Positions 1 to 9,089 are shown, numbered from the stretch's first letter. The stretch is DNA of 64,000 nucleotides from Candidatus Freyarchaeota archaeon (GCA_030587365.1 JAUQZE010000050.1:24451-88450), one strand, 5' to 3'. Translations and numbers: made by a program. The notes: generated by a model from the letters alone, not told the origin.

Positions 1-1031
1 TGATCCCACCAGTAGGAATCCTCCTCGTATTTTTCATGGCCCTTGGTGAGGGTTTCCGGAATCTCGGTGCTGAGGTAAAAGGGGATATAAACACTAATGC
101 AGGGATTAGAGCCCACAGTTAGCCAATGTGTAGGGGTTTCCTCCGTGAGATGTCCCACGTAGCTCCCAGTAGATTGACTTAGAACTTCGGGTCCGGCATG
201 CATGCAAACGGTGTTTATTTGCTTATCGGGATTCCACTCTTTTACACTATATCCTTCGTGGTCTCTCAGATAATTCATCATACCCTTCACGGTTATGTTA
301 CCCTTGTTGTCCTGCAGAAGTTCAGTAGAACGCCTAACGCGTTCAACACAATGCACTACTTCCCGCATCCCCGGCTCCCCATAGCACAAAGCAAAGTCAA
401 AATCCTTCTTGGAGTTACACCAACCCTTATCAATGGCGTGCTCCACCAGATTCGGCGAAGCTAAGTCCCACTCCTTACCTATAGTATAACCGTTTGAAAT
501 CGAACGGACATCCTTAACACACTCTGCAACCCAGTACTTGTCAGCGGTTTCCAAAACCCAGGCTTCGCTTGGATCCGCTATGATAAAGGAATTGTGATAT
601 TTTAGGGGTGTATCAAAGAAGCAGTTTCCCCCCTGACCATACTTCTCCAAGAGTTCAACTATTACCTCCAGAGCTCTTCTCGCAGTCTCCCCACGCTCCA
701 ACCCTAGTCTGAGAAGATCCATACCAAGTAGCCCGGTGTCAGCGTAACCTTCTTTCGACCAAACAGCTTCGTTGCCAATTGCCACACCATACTCGTTAAC
801 CCCCATTTCGGCACCCCACATCCAAAACGGACTTGACAGGAGCACTTCAAGAGTCTCTGGCACTTGGGGAATCTCAATGTAGGTGCACTTAACCTTGGAA
901 CCCTCGTGATGCTCCGTCCTGGGGAAATATCTGAGAACTTGTGCCTCGTTGGGAGGTCTGTCACTGTTCTTTCCAAAAATCACCGAACCATCCTGAGTAG
1001 AATTTCCCAAGGCTACAAGCGTGTCACACAC
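1..1031 (-). CDS. Peptidase family C69 dipeptidase / secernin-like, 3' end cut by window edge
   Basis: An open frame of 343 codons runs off the left edge of the window. The product starts V-C-D-T-L-V-A and continues with a segment reading GNSTQDGSVIFGKNSDRPPN, typical of C69 Ntn-hydrolases (dipeptidase A and secernin). In this family the N-terminal Cys becomes the nucleophile once the initiator residue is removed. I chose GTG at 1031 because an AGGTGA SD lies about 7 bases upstream and Cys is then residue 2; an in-frame stop sits just upstream at 1038-1040. The usual length is about 400 residues, so roughly 60 C-terminal residues are missing. The predicted role is hydrolysis of dipeptides or other short amides in the cytoplasm. 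A TATA-like AT-rich box lies about 40 bases upstream. Confidence 0.88.
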   Translation of the reverse strand, partial: MCDTLVALGNSTQDGSVIFGKNSDRPPNEAQVLRYFPRTEHHEGSKVKCTYIEIPQVPETLEVLLSSPFWMWGAEMGVNEYGVAIGNEAVWSKEGYADTGLLGMDLLRLGLERGETARRALEVIVELLEKYGQGGNCFFDTPLKYHNSFIIADPSEAWVLETADKYWVAECVKDVRSISNGYTIGKEWDLASPNLVEHAIDKGWCNSKKDFDFALCYGEPGMREVVHCVERVRRSTELLQDNKGNITVKGMMNYLRDHEGYSVKEWNPDKQINTVCMHAGPEVLSQSTGSYVGHLTEETPTHWLTVGSNPCISVYIPFYLSTEIPETLTKGHEKYEEDSYWWD

Positions 1032-1268
1032 GACCAATCACCTAAATATAAAGGGTACTTGATGAATTTAATATACTTATCTAGAAAATAAAGAAAACGG
1101 TAATACGATGAACCGAGGAAACTTGGACATGTCTGAACTGTCTGAAATTCACTGAAAAACAATAGGAGGATTTAATATTTTAACGATAAACGAAGCATCA
1201 AATTTTGGATTTCTGCCTGCCGCAAGTTTACTCGGGTTCTTAGATGAAATCATTAGGTTATTAGATGA

Positions 1269-2786
1269 TTAATCTGTTAACTCGTATGCGAGGTTCTCTA
1301 TTTTTATTTCTATTCCTTTTTCAGTTAAGGAGTATAGTCTCTTCTTGTATTTTCGGTATTCGTCCAAAGTCATAAGGATGATGTGTTCTCCCTCTTCTAT
1401 TGCGTGGAAAAGTCTTCCCGCTCTCTGCGCTTCTTGTCTACGGGAACCAAACAGATAATCGTATTCTATTACCCTCTGTATTTGCGGTAGGCTGATTCCC
1501 TCGTCGCCCACGCGGCTAAGTATGACGAATCCGTCTTTATTCAGCGCAGACCGGACGGTTTCAAGACGGTTTTTTGTTTCGCCGTTAATGAAAATTCCAC
1601 TGAACCTGTTGGCTATCATTTCCCCTTTTTTGAGATTGTCGCAGTATACCAGTGTAATGCCCGGCTCCGCCATAAGGCTGTCTAACTGTGCTAGTTTTTC
1701 GTTTTCTTCCCTAACAATTATCAGCTTTACAGTCGGCTTTCTAACCAATCCCCTATTGAAAAAGTAACTCCAAGCCACTCCTATGGGGTACCCCGTGAGG
1801 GCGAAGATTAACTCAGACCGTCCATCCTCCCGGTAGGGACTACCGCTCAGCCCAATGGTGTACTTTCTCTTAAGAAAGCTAAGCACGCTGAAAACATTGC
1901 TAGGCAGATGGTGAACCTCATCGAATACTATAAGACTGTACTCCTTCTCCGCAGACTCTTTAACGGCGGAGTGGTACGTCACTATTTTAACCTCATTCGG
2001 CTCCACATCCAATTGGTTCTTTATACGCTCCGCCCACTGCTCCCTCAGAGTCACTGTCGGAACCACCACCAGTTTTTCACCTCTGATTTTTCCGATAGCA
2101 TAGAGACCCAGCATACTCTTACCGGCGCCCCAAGGATAGAATACCCCTACGTGGCTGTATTTCAGGAAAAGCTCCCAAGCCTCCTTCTGGTAATCCCTAA
2201 GCTCAAACTTGACTCTTTCCTCTTCAAGGATGTCGTCATGATTCACTGGCGCAGGCCTAAACGGCATAACTCCATCTTTTAGAAGCTCAATTACCAGTGA
2301 GAACTTCTTAGTGCCTTTAATCTGGAATGAGTTTTCACTGATTTGTCGACCGAAAAAGAGCTGGTACTTCTTTTTAAATTTAATAACATCGCCCTCTTCC
2401 AAAACTACAATGTTGTGTTCCGAGTCCAAAGCCACCTTGAATTCCGGTAGCTCAATACCAAGTTCATCTTTTAGCACATCTGGCAGGGGAGTAAGCCAAT
2501 CAACATATCGGTTAACCCGGAAAACGTTATAGGATGATGTCTGAAATTCCAGCCAACCTACTTCCAAGGGTATGAAGCGGGGAATGAACAGCCGCCACTC
2601 TCCTTGCTTGTAGGGAACAATGGCGTAAGGCTTCTTTACGAAGGCTAAAACCTCTTCGCTTTTAATTTCCTGCCACAGCGAAGCACTAAATTGCCTACAG
2701 ACAGCCTGCACCGTCTCTTTTTCCGCTTCTTCCACTTGCTTTTTCAATTCGTCGAGCTGCATTCTAATTTCATTCAAGCCGTACAC
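1269..2786 (-). CDS. XPB/Ssl2-like superfamily 2 DNA helicase
   Basis: This 505-residue protein has SF2 helicase motifs in order: a Q-motif-like LRDYQ near residue 195, a Walker A variant GAGKS near 222, motif II DEVH near 288, motif III SGSP near 315, and a C-terminal motif VI region with QEAQRAGR near 457. The N-terminal 190 residues form a separate domain, as in archaeal XPB proteins. XPB helicases are ATP-dependent 3'-5' DNA translocases acting in repair or promoter opening. The start is GTG, with GAGGGG about 9 bases upstream. A decayed copy of its 5' part lies at 3743-3906, so this gene has been partly duplicated. Confidence 0.9.
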   Translation of the reverse strand: MYGLNEIRMQLDELKKQVEEAEKETVQAVCRQFSASLWQEIKSEEVLAFVKKPYAIVPYKQGEWRLFIPRFIPLEVGWLEFQTSSYNVFRVNRYVDWLTPLPDVLKDELGIELPEFKVALDSEHNIVVLEEGDVIKFKKKYQLFFGRQISENSFQIKGTKKFSLVIELLKDGVMPFRPAPVNHDDILEEERVKFELRDYQKEAWELFLKYSHVGVFYPWGAGKSMLGLYAIGKIRGEKLVVVPTVTLREQWAERIKNQLDVEPNEVKIVTYHSAVKESAEKEYSLIVFDEVHHLPSNVFSVLSFLKRKYTIGLSGSPYREDGRSELIFALTGYPIGVAWSYFFNRGLVRKPTVKLIIVREENEKLAQLDSLMAEPGITLVYCDNLKKGEMIANRFSGIFINGETKNRLETVRSALNKDGFVILSRVGDEGISLPQIQRVIEYDYLFGSRRQEAQRAGRLFHAIEEGEHIILMTLDEYRKYKKRLYSLTEKGIEIKIENLAYELTD

Positions 2787-3143
2787 GAGTTATACCCCTC
2801 TTACTGCATCGCCTTTTTTGAAATATAGTAGTTAGTATTATTCTAGTCTGTATGTATGTTTTCTAAATAAAGAAACATACCACTGTCTACAGAGCAAAGC
2901 TTGAAAAAGCGCCTTCTTTTTCTCCCTCACAAGTCCAAGTCTTATTTCCCCACTAGGATATTTAAAGTTAATCAAATTGAAATTCGTTTTTAATTTGTCT
3001 TAGTGAAGATTTATTTTAATTTTGAACTTGCGGATAGATTAGCCAGAATTAACAATGCTTAAACATAAAAAATGAAAAGCTGACCAGCGGCATGTTTAAT
3101 TGGCAAGACGCAGCCAAAAGATGGCAGAAGAAGATGATGGAAG
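2787..3143. other. Divergent intergenic region
   Basis: AT-rich spacer between the helicase (minus strand) and the DAPG-hydrolase-like gene (plus strand). It must contain both promoters. A 23-codon ATG ORF at 3092-3163 overlaps the start of the next gene in another frame and could be a leader peptide, but nothing else supports it. Confidence 0.4.
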
Positions 3144-3698
3144 ATGCCAGAAGAAGAAATTGATCTGATCGATATCATAAGGGAAATTGTAAAAGAGTCA
3201 AAGTCCGAAACCGTGGACCTTGTTGTTGAGCATAAGTTAAGGGGTGTTACACCAGAGATGATTGACTGGTGGAGGGACCATATCGATAACACGGAACGCT
3301 ACAAGTTGTGGCACCCCGAAGACCACGTTTCGTTCAGATGGGAAGTACCGCCGAGCAAGCACGGGCATGTCGGTGCTATACAAGTCGCTGTGGAGAAAAT
3401 CGGAGAAACCCCACCTATTAAATTACGCATCCGCTGGGAGGATCCAGGTTCAGTGCCCATTTCCACAACTTACAGCCATGTCTTGGCGGCAAGTATCATA
3501 GACCATGACAACAAGCCCTTTATTTGGTTAGCTCATGAGTATGAATCGGAACCCTATGGAACACGGATGCGCTCAACATTTCGATTTCCAGCAAAGATGC
3601 CTCCATCTGTCCTGGAAGATATGCGGAATCATAATAAAGAAGAAATGGGACGATTCTCTAAATTTCTTCCAAAACTGTACAAGCAAAAAGTCAGTTGA
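3144..3698 (+). CDS. DAPG hydrolase / phloretin hydrolase (PhlG-like) family protein
   Basis: This 184-residue protein carries the PhlG-family signature. It has HKLRGVTPEMIDWW near residues 30-45, an LWHPEDHVSF block near 58-67, and a C-terminal H-N-K-E-E near 164, followed by FLPKLY. PhlG hydrolases cleave a C-C bond in acylated phloroglucinols using a zinc bound by two His and two Glu. The HNKEE segment matches the C-terminal zinc ligands. It is shorter than PhlG (about 290 residues), like many archaeal relatives. ATG 3144 is the first start after an in-frame stop at 3135. The true substrate is unknown. The gene is flanked by a direct repeat of the helicase 5' end, which suggests it arrived as cargo. 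Confidence 0.75.
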   Translation: MPEEEIDLIDIIREIVKESKSETVDLVVEHKLRGVTPEMIDWWRDHIDNTERYKLWHPEDHVSFRWEVPPSKHGHVGAIQVAVEKIGETPPIKLRIRWEDPGSVPISTTYSHVLAASIIDHDNKPFIWLAHEYESEPYGTRMRSTFRFPAKMPPSVLEDMRNHNKEEMGRFSKFLPKLYKQKVS

Positions 3699-3742
3699 AA
3701 TTATGAAGCAAATCTCACATCCATTTACCTTGCAAATAATTA

Positions 3743-3906
3743 CCTTGCTTGTAGGGAACAATGGAAGTCTTATTTACAAAGGTTAAAGCCTCATCACCTT
3801 TAACCCCTGCCAGAGCGAAGCGTTAAATTGCCTTCAGACTGCCTGCACTGCATCTTTCTCCATTTCTTATACTTGAGTTTCTTAAATTCGTCGAGCCGCA
3901 ACTAGG
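3743..3906 (-). pseudogene. Decayed duplicate of the helicase 5' part
   Basis: The plus-strand text from 3743 (starting ACCTTGCTTGTAGGGAACAA) tracks 2611-2765 inside the helicase gene, in the same orientation, through GCCAGAGCGAAGC and on to AATTCGTCGAGC. Substitutions and small indels break the frame. It corresponds to the helicase N-terminal region of about 50 codons. It lies just downstream of the DAPG-hydrolase-like gene, so that gene is bracketed by direct repeats. Confidence 0.85.
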
Positions 3907-3968
3907 CCAAAATTAAGTTGAAAATGCTTAATTATTTAAGGGTGAGTATAGAAATTTATGAGGGGTGA

Positions 3969-5390
3969 ATGGTTTTGGTTGTGTTTGTTCCGCCGGATTT
4001 GAAGTTTTCCGATTCCCTTTACCTTCTGCTCGGTGCCTCGATACTAAAGGATGACATTGCACTCTATCAGAAGATTCCCGCTTACATGAAGCCTCTAATA
4101 AGTTTTTTAAACGCCGCTCCTTCAGTTGGAAAGAAAATCTACGCCGGACAACTCTCCAAAGCGCAGTATGGACGAGACCCGGAAGTCGTGAAGAAGTCGA
4201 GAATAGACGACATTCTGGAGAGAGAGTTCCTGAGTTACCACAGAGAGGTGCTCCAGAAGAGGAAGCTTGACTCCATTTTCCTCGGAGCATCGAATGGGGG
4301 AAGCCTGCACCTTGCGGACATAATGCGCACGTTGATGCTTTTTTCGGGCTTAAACATAACGGTGACCAGAAAGGGCGGAGACCCGGACGACGCTGAAGGC
4401 TTCATAGAATTCGGAAGAAAACTCATGAAGGAATTCCTGCCCAAAAACGATAACCTGGAAATCGTCCTCCACTTCGACCCCGTCCACGACAGAAATAACC
4501 TCCCGTATGTCTTCCATTTCAGATCCAAGTTCTGGCTCCCCAACGCTTACAGGAAATTCATAAAAGACCACCTCAAGAAGGGAGGGGACGTAGTGCTTTT
4601 CGATGTTCAGGAGTCGTGGCTGCACTACAAGCTCGACGACAGATTCTACTACCAGTGCGGAGGACTGGACGACTTAACACCAGAAGAATACGCCTTCGGC
4701 TCCAAAAGAATCGATTCCTGGCTCAAGGAAATCGGAGCAACCCACAGAGGAGGTTGGGGAATAGAGGGAGAAAAACCCCTCAAAAGCTACGACAGCGAGT
4801 ACGGCAACAGCCCCCGAATGGTAAAAGCCACAAAAGAATTCGCCGAAGAACAGGGATACAACTTCACCCACATAAAGGCGGAGAAAGCCCACGACCTCAG
4901 CGCCATGACCACCTACCTCGCCAACCAAGCTATGAATGAAAAGGGAATAAAGCCCAGAGGAGTCATAGTGGAACAGTACACCCAGCTCGTCCCCCTCGCA
5001 GTAAGAAGACTGGGACTCCTCCCCGTCTGGACCTACTACGTCTTAAGAGAATCCTTCAACGACACCAAAAAAATGCTGGACACAGTCTTCACAGACTACT
5101 TGGAAGAAGCCGAAGAACTGGTCTTCCTCCCCACACAACCCTACAACCCGGGCCCCCCAGAAGACTTCGTCACCGGCGAGGAGTGGCACAAACTACTCAA
5201 ATCGTATCCCGCCAAAAAATTCACATCATTGACCAAACCCAAACTTTACCCCATAGACCTGCCCTCAGTCGTCCTCGGACCAATGAACCTGCAGAAAAGA
5301 TGCCTCAAGGAAAAAGACCTAGGACTCAAAATCAGCATGGAAGACATTAAGAAAGCCTGCAAAAAATTCGGACTAACCTACAGCACCTAA
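3969..5390 (+). CDS. Conserved-looking protein of unknown function, 473 aa
   Basis: I do not recognise the family. The protein is soluble-looking and has no signal peptide or membrane segment. A Gly-rich stretch LGASNGGSLHLAD lies near residue 103, an acidic DPVHDRNN near 170, and a Pro-rich QPYNPGPPEDF near 395. Base use has strong C-ending wobble codons in the second half, the same as the following UroD-like gene, so both belong to the native genome style. ATG 3969 follows an AGGGGTGA SD. The next gene starts 140 bases downstream on the same strand and may be cotranscribed. Confidence 0.75.
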   Translation: MVLVVFVPPDLKFSDSLYLLLGASILKDDIALYQKIPAYMKPLISFLNAAPSVGKKIYAGQLSKAQYGRDPEVVKKSRIDDILEREFLSYHREVLQKRKLDSIFLGASNGGSLHLADIMRTLMLFSGLNITVTRKGGDPDDAEGFIEFGRKLMKEFLPKNDNLEIVLHFDPVHDRNNLPYVFHFRSKFWLPNAYRKFIKDHLKKGGDVVLFDVQESWLHYKLDDRFYYQCGGLDDLTPEEYAFGSKRIDSWLKEIGATHRGGWGIEGEKPLKSYDSEYGNSPRMVKATKEFAEEQGYNFTHIKAEKAHDLSAMTTYLANQAMNEKGIKPRGVIVEQYTQLVPLAVRRLGLLPVWTYYVLRESFNDTKKMLDTVFTDYLEEAEELVFLPTQPYNPGPPEDFVTGEEWHKLLKSYPAKKFTSLTKPKLYPIDLPSVVLGPMNLQKRCLKEKDLGLKISMEDIKKACKKFGLTYST

Positions 5391-5529
5391 ATATTGAATA
5401 TTATAGACCTTTCCAGAGGCTATTTTTTGGGACGAAAAGCTCTTATTGAGCCTTTTTAATCGTATCTCACTTTTCATTCCCAGCCAAAACCTTTGGATTC
5501 TCTCGGAGCTATCAGAGTGGTGATTGCAT

Positions 5530-6681
5530 TTGGATGCACGCGAACGGGTTCTGTGCGCATTGAATAGGGAGGAGCCGGATAGGGTTCCAACCTTTGAGAT
5601 CGGTATTTCAAACGATAACATCTCAGAGAAGGTTGCGGGCACCAGTTTGTCTAAGGGCACTATAAGAGCCGCCTGGAACATGAGACACATTCCCTTCTGG
5701 CGATATTTTAGACGGAAACGCACTATGAAGTATTCACCCGACCTATATGCAAAATGCATCACAGTCATGTCGAAAATTGGATTCGACTGCTGCTCCCTAG
5801 GAGTACTACTCCAATTCACCAAATCCAAGTACCCAACCTGGGACACTTACATCGACGAGTACGGAAGAAAATTCCAGCTCAAAGAACTAAACGAAACCGA
5901 AATAGGATTCTACACGGGAGGAGCCTTCAAATCTCCCAAAGATTACTATGCCTGGGGAACCATTGACCCCTACCACCCGATAAGGGAGAGAATCTACAAG
6001 AAAGCCCAGGAAGCGGTAGGAGACAGAATCTTCATAATGCCGGGAATAATGGGATTCTTCGAGTCCACATGGGAAATATTCGGATTCGAAACCTTCGCCA
6101 AACTCTTCTTCCAGAACCGCAAATTCATAAAAGAAGTCTTTGACGACCACAAAAAACTGGCAATCGAAACAGCAAAATACATGATGGATCTAGGAGCCGA
6201 GGCACTGGTAGTTTATGACGACTACGGACACAAAACCGGACCTTTCATTTCACCCAAAGATTTCCGAAAATATGTATATCCCTGCCTTAAAGAATTCACA
6301 CGAACCTGCCACAACCGAGGAGTCAAGGTTCTCCTGCACAGCGACGGCAACCTCAACCAGATAGTGGAAGGCATAGTTGACGCGGGAATAGACGCACTGC
6401 ATCCCTGGGAGCCGCAGGCAAACATGGATATAATAGAAGGCAAAAAGAAGTACGGAGACAAAATCTGCGTCGTAGGCAATGTGGACCCCATGTACACCCT
6501 GAGTGAAGCCCCGGTAGAAACAGTAAGGGAAGAAGTGCTCAGACTGCTGAAAAACGTGGCACCGGGAGGAGGCTACATTCTGAGTTCAGGGCACAGTGTA
6601 CACCCAAGAGTGAAATACGAGAATCTCATGGAAATGATGAAAACAGTACAAAAGTATGGTAATTACCCAATCCAAATATGA
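5530..6681 (+). CDS. Uroporphyrinogen decarboxylase (UroD)/MtaA-like methyltransferase family protein
   Basis: The fold family is clear from the N-terminal RERVLCALNREEPDRVP, the central VLLHSDGN and the C-terminal GGGYILSSGHS followed by ENL. These match the UroD-like corrinoid methyltransferase group rather than haem-pathway HemE. The MtaA zinc ligands His-x-Cys and a later Cys are replaced here by His-Ser-Asp and Gly-His, as in many uncharacterised demethylase-associated UroD-like proteins. I prefer TTG 5530 because GGTGA lies 7 bases upstream; TTG 5524 is also in frame. No corrinoid protein gene is adjacent, so the methyl acceptor is not evident. Confidence 0.85.
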   Translation: MDARERVLCALNREEPDRVPTFEIGISNDNISEKVAGTSLSKGTIRAAWNMRHIPFWRYFRRKRTMKYSPDLYAKCITVMSKIGFDCCSLGVLLQFTKSKYPTWDTYIDEYGRKFQLKELNETEIGFYTGGAFKSPKDYYAWGTIDPYHPIRERIYKKAQEAVGDRIFIMPGIMGFFESTWEIFGFETFAKLFFQNRKFIKEVFDDHKKLAIETAKYMMDLGAEALVVYDDYGHKTGPFISPKDFRKYVYPCLKEFTRTCHNRGVKVLLHSDGNLNQIVEGIVDAGIDALHPWEPQANMDIIEGKKKYGDKICVVGNVDPMYTLSEAPVETVREEVLRLLKNVAPGGGYILSSGHSVHPRVKYENLMEMMKTVQKYGNYPIQI

Positions 6682-6766
6682 GAGAATTATGCAGTTTGAG
6701 AATATTTATCACATAATTCAGTATAACTGGTTCCACTTATATTAGAGAAGTCTTTTTCCAGAGTCC

Positions 6767-7042
6767 CTAGTCATCTTGTACACTTAACCACAAATCGGAT
6801 TTCGAGATAGGGGCATAATCCGGTTTTCCAGTCCTCTTAATCTTTTTAGAACTCAAATTCACGAGAAAATCCAAAATTTTTTCTTCCTCTTCCCCTTCTT
6901 CGTTAGATTCCACCATTAATCCCGCAATTTTGCTACTAATAAGAATCCAGCGGACAGCATCCCCTTCCCTGATACCGAGTGCGTCTCTAACCTCCTTAGG
7001 AATACGAATCCTCATTTTAGAGTCAACCTTAGAACTAACCAT
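6767..7042 (-). CDS. AbrB/SpoVT-type DNA-binding protein (antitoxin-like)
   Basis: A 91-residue protein whose N-terminal 45 residues are a swapped-hairpin AbrB domain with the signature RIRIPKEVRDALGIREGD. The acidic E-rich linker and basic tail are variable. Such proteins bind DNA as dimers and often serve as antitoxins. No toxin gene sits next to it. The gene diverges from an RHH/UPF0175-type gene across about 100 bases, so the two may share regulation. Confidence 0.85.
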   Translation of the reverse strand: MVSSKVDSKMRIRIPKEVRDALGIREGDAVRWILISSKIAGLMVESNEEGEEEEKILDFLVNLSSKKIKRTGKPDYAPISKSDLWLSVQDD

Positions 7043-7139
7043 CTACTCCACCGCTCAAAAAAGAAAAGGTGAGAACTAATAAAAGTTCCCCATATGTTCA
7101 GCAGATGCCAGAAGAGTAATATAAGATTTAATCAAAAAT

Positions 7140-7448
7140 ATGTGTATGAAAAAAGTTTCTTCAAAAGTGGAAAGAAAGATTATAGAGGAACTCAACAGAA
7201 TCTCAAAAAAGAGGGGCGTTCATAAATCAGTGATCATCAGAGAAATGTTGAGTGAAGGTATAAGAGAGTACAAGTTGAAGGAAGCGTTAGAACTCCTGAG
7301 AGAGAGAAAAATTACTATTTGGCGAGCAGCTGAAATGGCTAGTGTAACCTACATGGAGATTCTTGACGGCTTAAGGCAGTATAACATACCCTTCCCAGTA
7401 ACGCTCGAGGAGATAAAACGCGAAATCAAAGAAATTAACGGTAATTAA
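7140..7448 (+). CDS. RHH plus UPF0175-like antitoxin-type regulator
   Basis: The 102 residues combine an N-terminal ribbon-helix-helix-like segment (residues 5-45) with a UPF0175-type segment containing ITIWRAAEMASVTYMEILDG near residues 60-80. UPF0175 proteins are small regulators often acting as antitoxins to PIN toxins; no PIN gene adjoins. An AATATAAGATTTA box ends about 10 bases before ATG 7140, which suggests a leaderless or nearly leaderless transcript. Confidence 0.8.
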   Translation: MCMKKVSSKVERKIIEELNRISKKRGVHKSVIIREMLSEGIREYKLKEALELLRERKITIWRAAEMASVTYMEILDGLRQYNIPFPVTLEEIKREIKEINGN

Positions 7449-7465
7449 AAAACGAACCCTAATAA

Positions 7466-7687
7466 TCACTTACTCCAAGCTTCCCTCAGCTCAGAAACGA
7501 ATCCATCCTCATCCCCAGCTATTCTCTTCTTAACCTCACTCCAAGCAGCCGAACAGTTCTTATACTCTACACCCACAATGCCGTGAATAAACCTGTCAAT
7601 TTCCCTTTTGTTTTCACTCGTGACAGTTATTCCAGCCTTGTTGAAAATATCCTGAATATGCCTGAAATAGCAAGTCACATTAACCAC
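7466..7687 (-). CDS. Small hypothetical protein, 73 aa
   Basis: Not recognised. A soluble alpha-helical protein with two Cys and a C-terminal region rich in Trp and charged residues. GTG 7687 is preceded by a weak CAGG. It is convergent with the UPF0175-like gene, with only 17 bases between the stops, which argues that both frames are real. Confidence 0.55.
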   Translation of the reverse strand: MVNVTCYFRHIQDIFNKAGITVTSENKREIDRFIHGIVGVEYKNCSAAWSEVKKRIAGDEDGFVSELREAWSK

Positions 7688-7825
7688 CCTGAAATAATAA
7701 TGAGCTTCCAGAATTAAAAATTATTCCACAATATGACCCGATTTAGAGGTTGAGCAAGATTTATTTCCAAAGAATGCCTCCGTTAACAAGCTAAATGAAA
7801 GAAGCAATGCTACGAGGCAAAACAA

Positions 7826-8131
7826 ATGGACAATTTGGATAAGAGTAACGCTGTTGAAGTGAATTGTGTAAGAGACGAATACATATTCATATCTCAACAA
7901 CCCTGCGAAAATTGCAGCAGAAAAAATGCTTACAGGCTGCGCACCCAGACTCTAATCGGTAGAGAAGATAGAAACTATGACGTATTGGACACCGAGTGCC
8001 AATTCTGCGGCTACAAAAAATGCTTCACCTTCGACGTAACAGACTGCTTCCAAAACCTCGAAAAACAGTTTTCAGCCACATTCAAAGACCGAGACAAACA
8101 CGAAGACATGGACTGGGACAAAGAAACCTAA
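7826..8131 (+). CDS. Small zinc-ribbon protein, 101 aa
   Basis: Two CxxC knuckles, CENC near residue 27 and CQFC near residue 58, are spaced like a treble-clef or zinc-ribbon fold. The tail is acidic and basic (EDMDWDKET). Family unknown. Similar proteins bind nucleic acid or other proteins. ATG 7826 is in a purine-rich context. Confidence 0.65.
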   Translation: MDNLDKSNAVEVNCVRDEYIFISQQPCENCSRKNAYRLRTQTLIGREDRNYDVLDTECQFCGYKKCFTFDVTDCFQNLEKQFSATFKDRDKHEDMDWDKET

Positions 8132-8170
8132 ACCAACCCCATTTCTTCTCTACTAATTTTTATCCCTCAA

Positions 8171-8876
8171 AAATACCAGCAAGGCTCAACTATCACCTTA
8201 ACAGAGTCCTCAGCATTTGCGACAAGCTTAAATCCCAAACCCGCCTTCACCAAACCCGACCAGTGCGTAATCATGCCATGCGTATTCAAACTAACAGCAC
8301 GAAGCCCCAAAGAGACAGTCACACCCAAAGGGCTAAAATCTAGTAGTTAAAATAAAACAATTCACTCCGGTTCAATCCAACCCGTTACAGCTCTACATAA
8401 ACCAGTTCTCATTTTTTCAAGATACTTTAAATTATCATTCTCCTCCCAATCAAAGGGTATTTCAATTATATTATCCCTCCCAAATTCAATAATTTCTCCA
8501 TCCCTCACATATTCCTGATTCGATTCAATAAGTCTAAAAGTATCCAACACCTCCCCATACAATTTATCAACCCTCACATAAACTATCCTAACATAGATAA
8601 CCTCCCCCCAACCACTACCCCTATCCATAAATTGAAGCCTAACAACATTACCCACACCAACACAACCACGACTCTCCGGCAACAACTGATTACCATGCCA
8701 ATCATAAACATCCTCCCTCCTCGGCTTAAATATAACAACCGATTCCTTCACTTCACCATACCACCTCAACCATCAACCCACAGAACCGACACCGCATAAG
8801 GTTTCAATATAACCCTATTCCATAACACATCATTAAAATTCAATTCCAAATTAACAACCGGCTCTGACTAAGACTG
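8171..8876 (-). pseudogene. Relic of alcohol dehydrogenase 3' end, split by an inserted ORF
   Basis: Plus-strand positions 8171-8340 (starting AAATACCAGCAAGGCTCAAC) align with 15093-15260 at the 3' end of the intact zinc alcohol dehydrogenase. After a gap of about 440 bases, similarity resumes at 8786-8876 (ACCGCATAAGG through ACACATCATTAAAATTCA), which matches 15265-15345. The two pieces are collinear in the dehydrogenase, so one decayed copy was split by insertion of the DNA carrying ORF 8362-8769. Frame is lost in both pieces. Confidence 0.8.
8362..8769 (-). CDS. Unknown beta-rich protein inserted in a dehydrogenase relic
   Basis: A 135-residue ORF starting at TTG. It is predicted beta-rich, with a GEVIYVRIVYVRVDKLYGEV strand pair near residues 55-75 and a C-terminal IEIPFDWEEN. 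It weakly recalls DUF2314-like domains, but I cannot confirm that. Both flanks are pieces of the same alcohol dehydrogenase relic, so this gene is a recent insertion relative to the relic. No inverted repeats or transposase are visible. Confidence 0.6.
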   Translation of the reverse strand: MRWYGEVKESVVIFKPRREDVYDWHGNQLLPESRGCVGVGNVVRLQFMDRGSGWGEVIYVRIVYVRVDKLYGEVLDTFRLIESNQEYVRDGEIIEFGRDNIIEIPFDWEENDNLKYLEKMRTGLCRAVTGWIEPE

Positions 8877-8888
8877 TTAAACGACACT

Positions 8889-8967
8889 CTTTAAATATTT
8901 TTAGATAGGAAATATGAAAAAGGTGTAAGTAATGTGTGAAAAAGAGATCGAAGTCTTCAGGGAATGA
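8889..8967 (+). pseudogene. Relic of a VapB/DUF2281-type antitoxin promoter and 5' end
   Basis: The text CTTTAAATATTTTTAGATAG, then AGGTG and ATGTGTGAAAAAGAGATCGA, parallels the promoter and first codons of the intact antitoxin gene at 9850-9910. The frame ends after 11 codons. With the intact gene at 9893, it brackets the truncated radical SAM gene and the DUF3795 gene. Confidence 0.65.
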
Positions 8968-9089
8968 AATTCAAAAGTGCTTTTTGGTAGAGATTACAAA
9001 ACCCAAAAAAGATCATTTAGATTCTTTATTAAGGAACATGATAATGTTATTCCCCTTCGATGATGCCTTCCGATACTAGGAGGTATACT

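Noticed and set aside
1177..1272. A 31-codon frame after AATAGGAGG with ATT as first codon, ending four bases inside the helicase 3' end
   Set aside because: The SD is perfect but the peptide is short, has no standard start and no other support.
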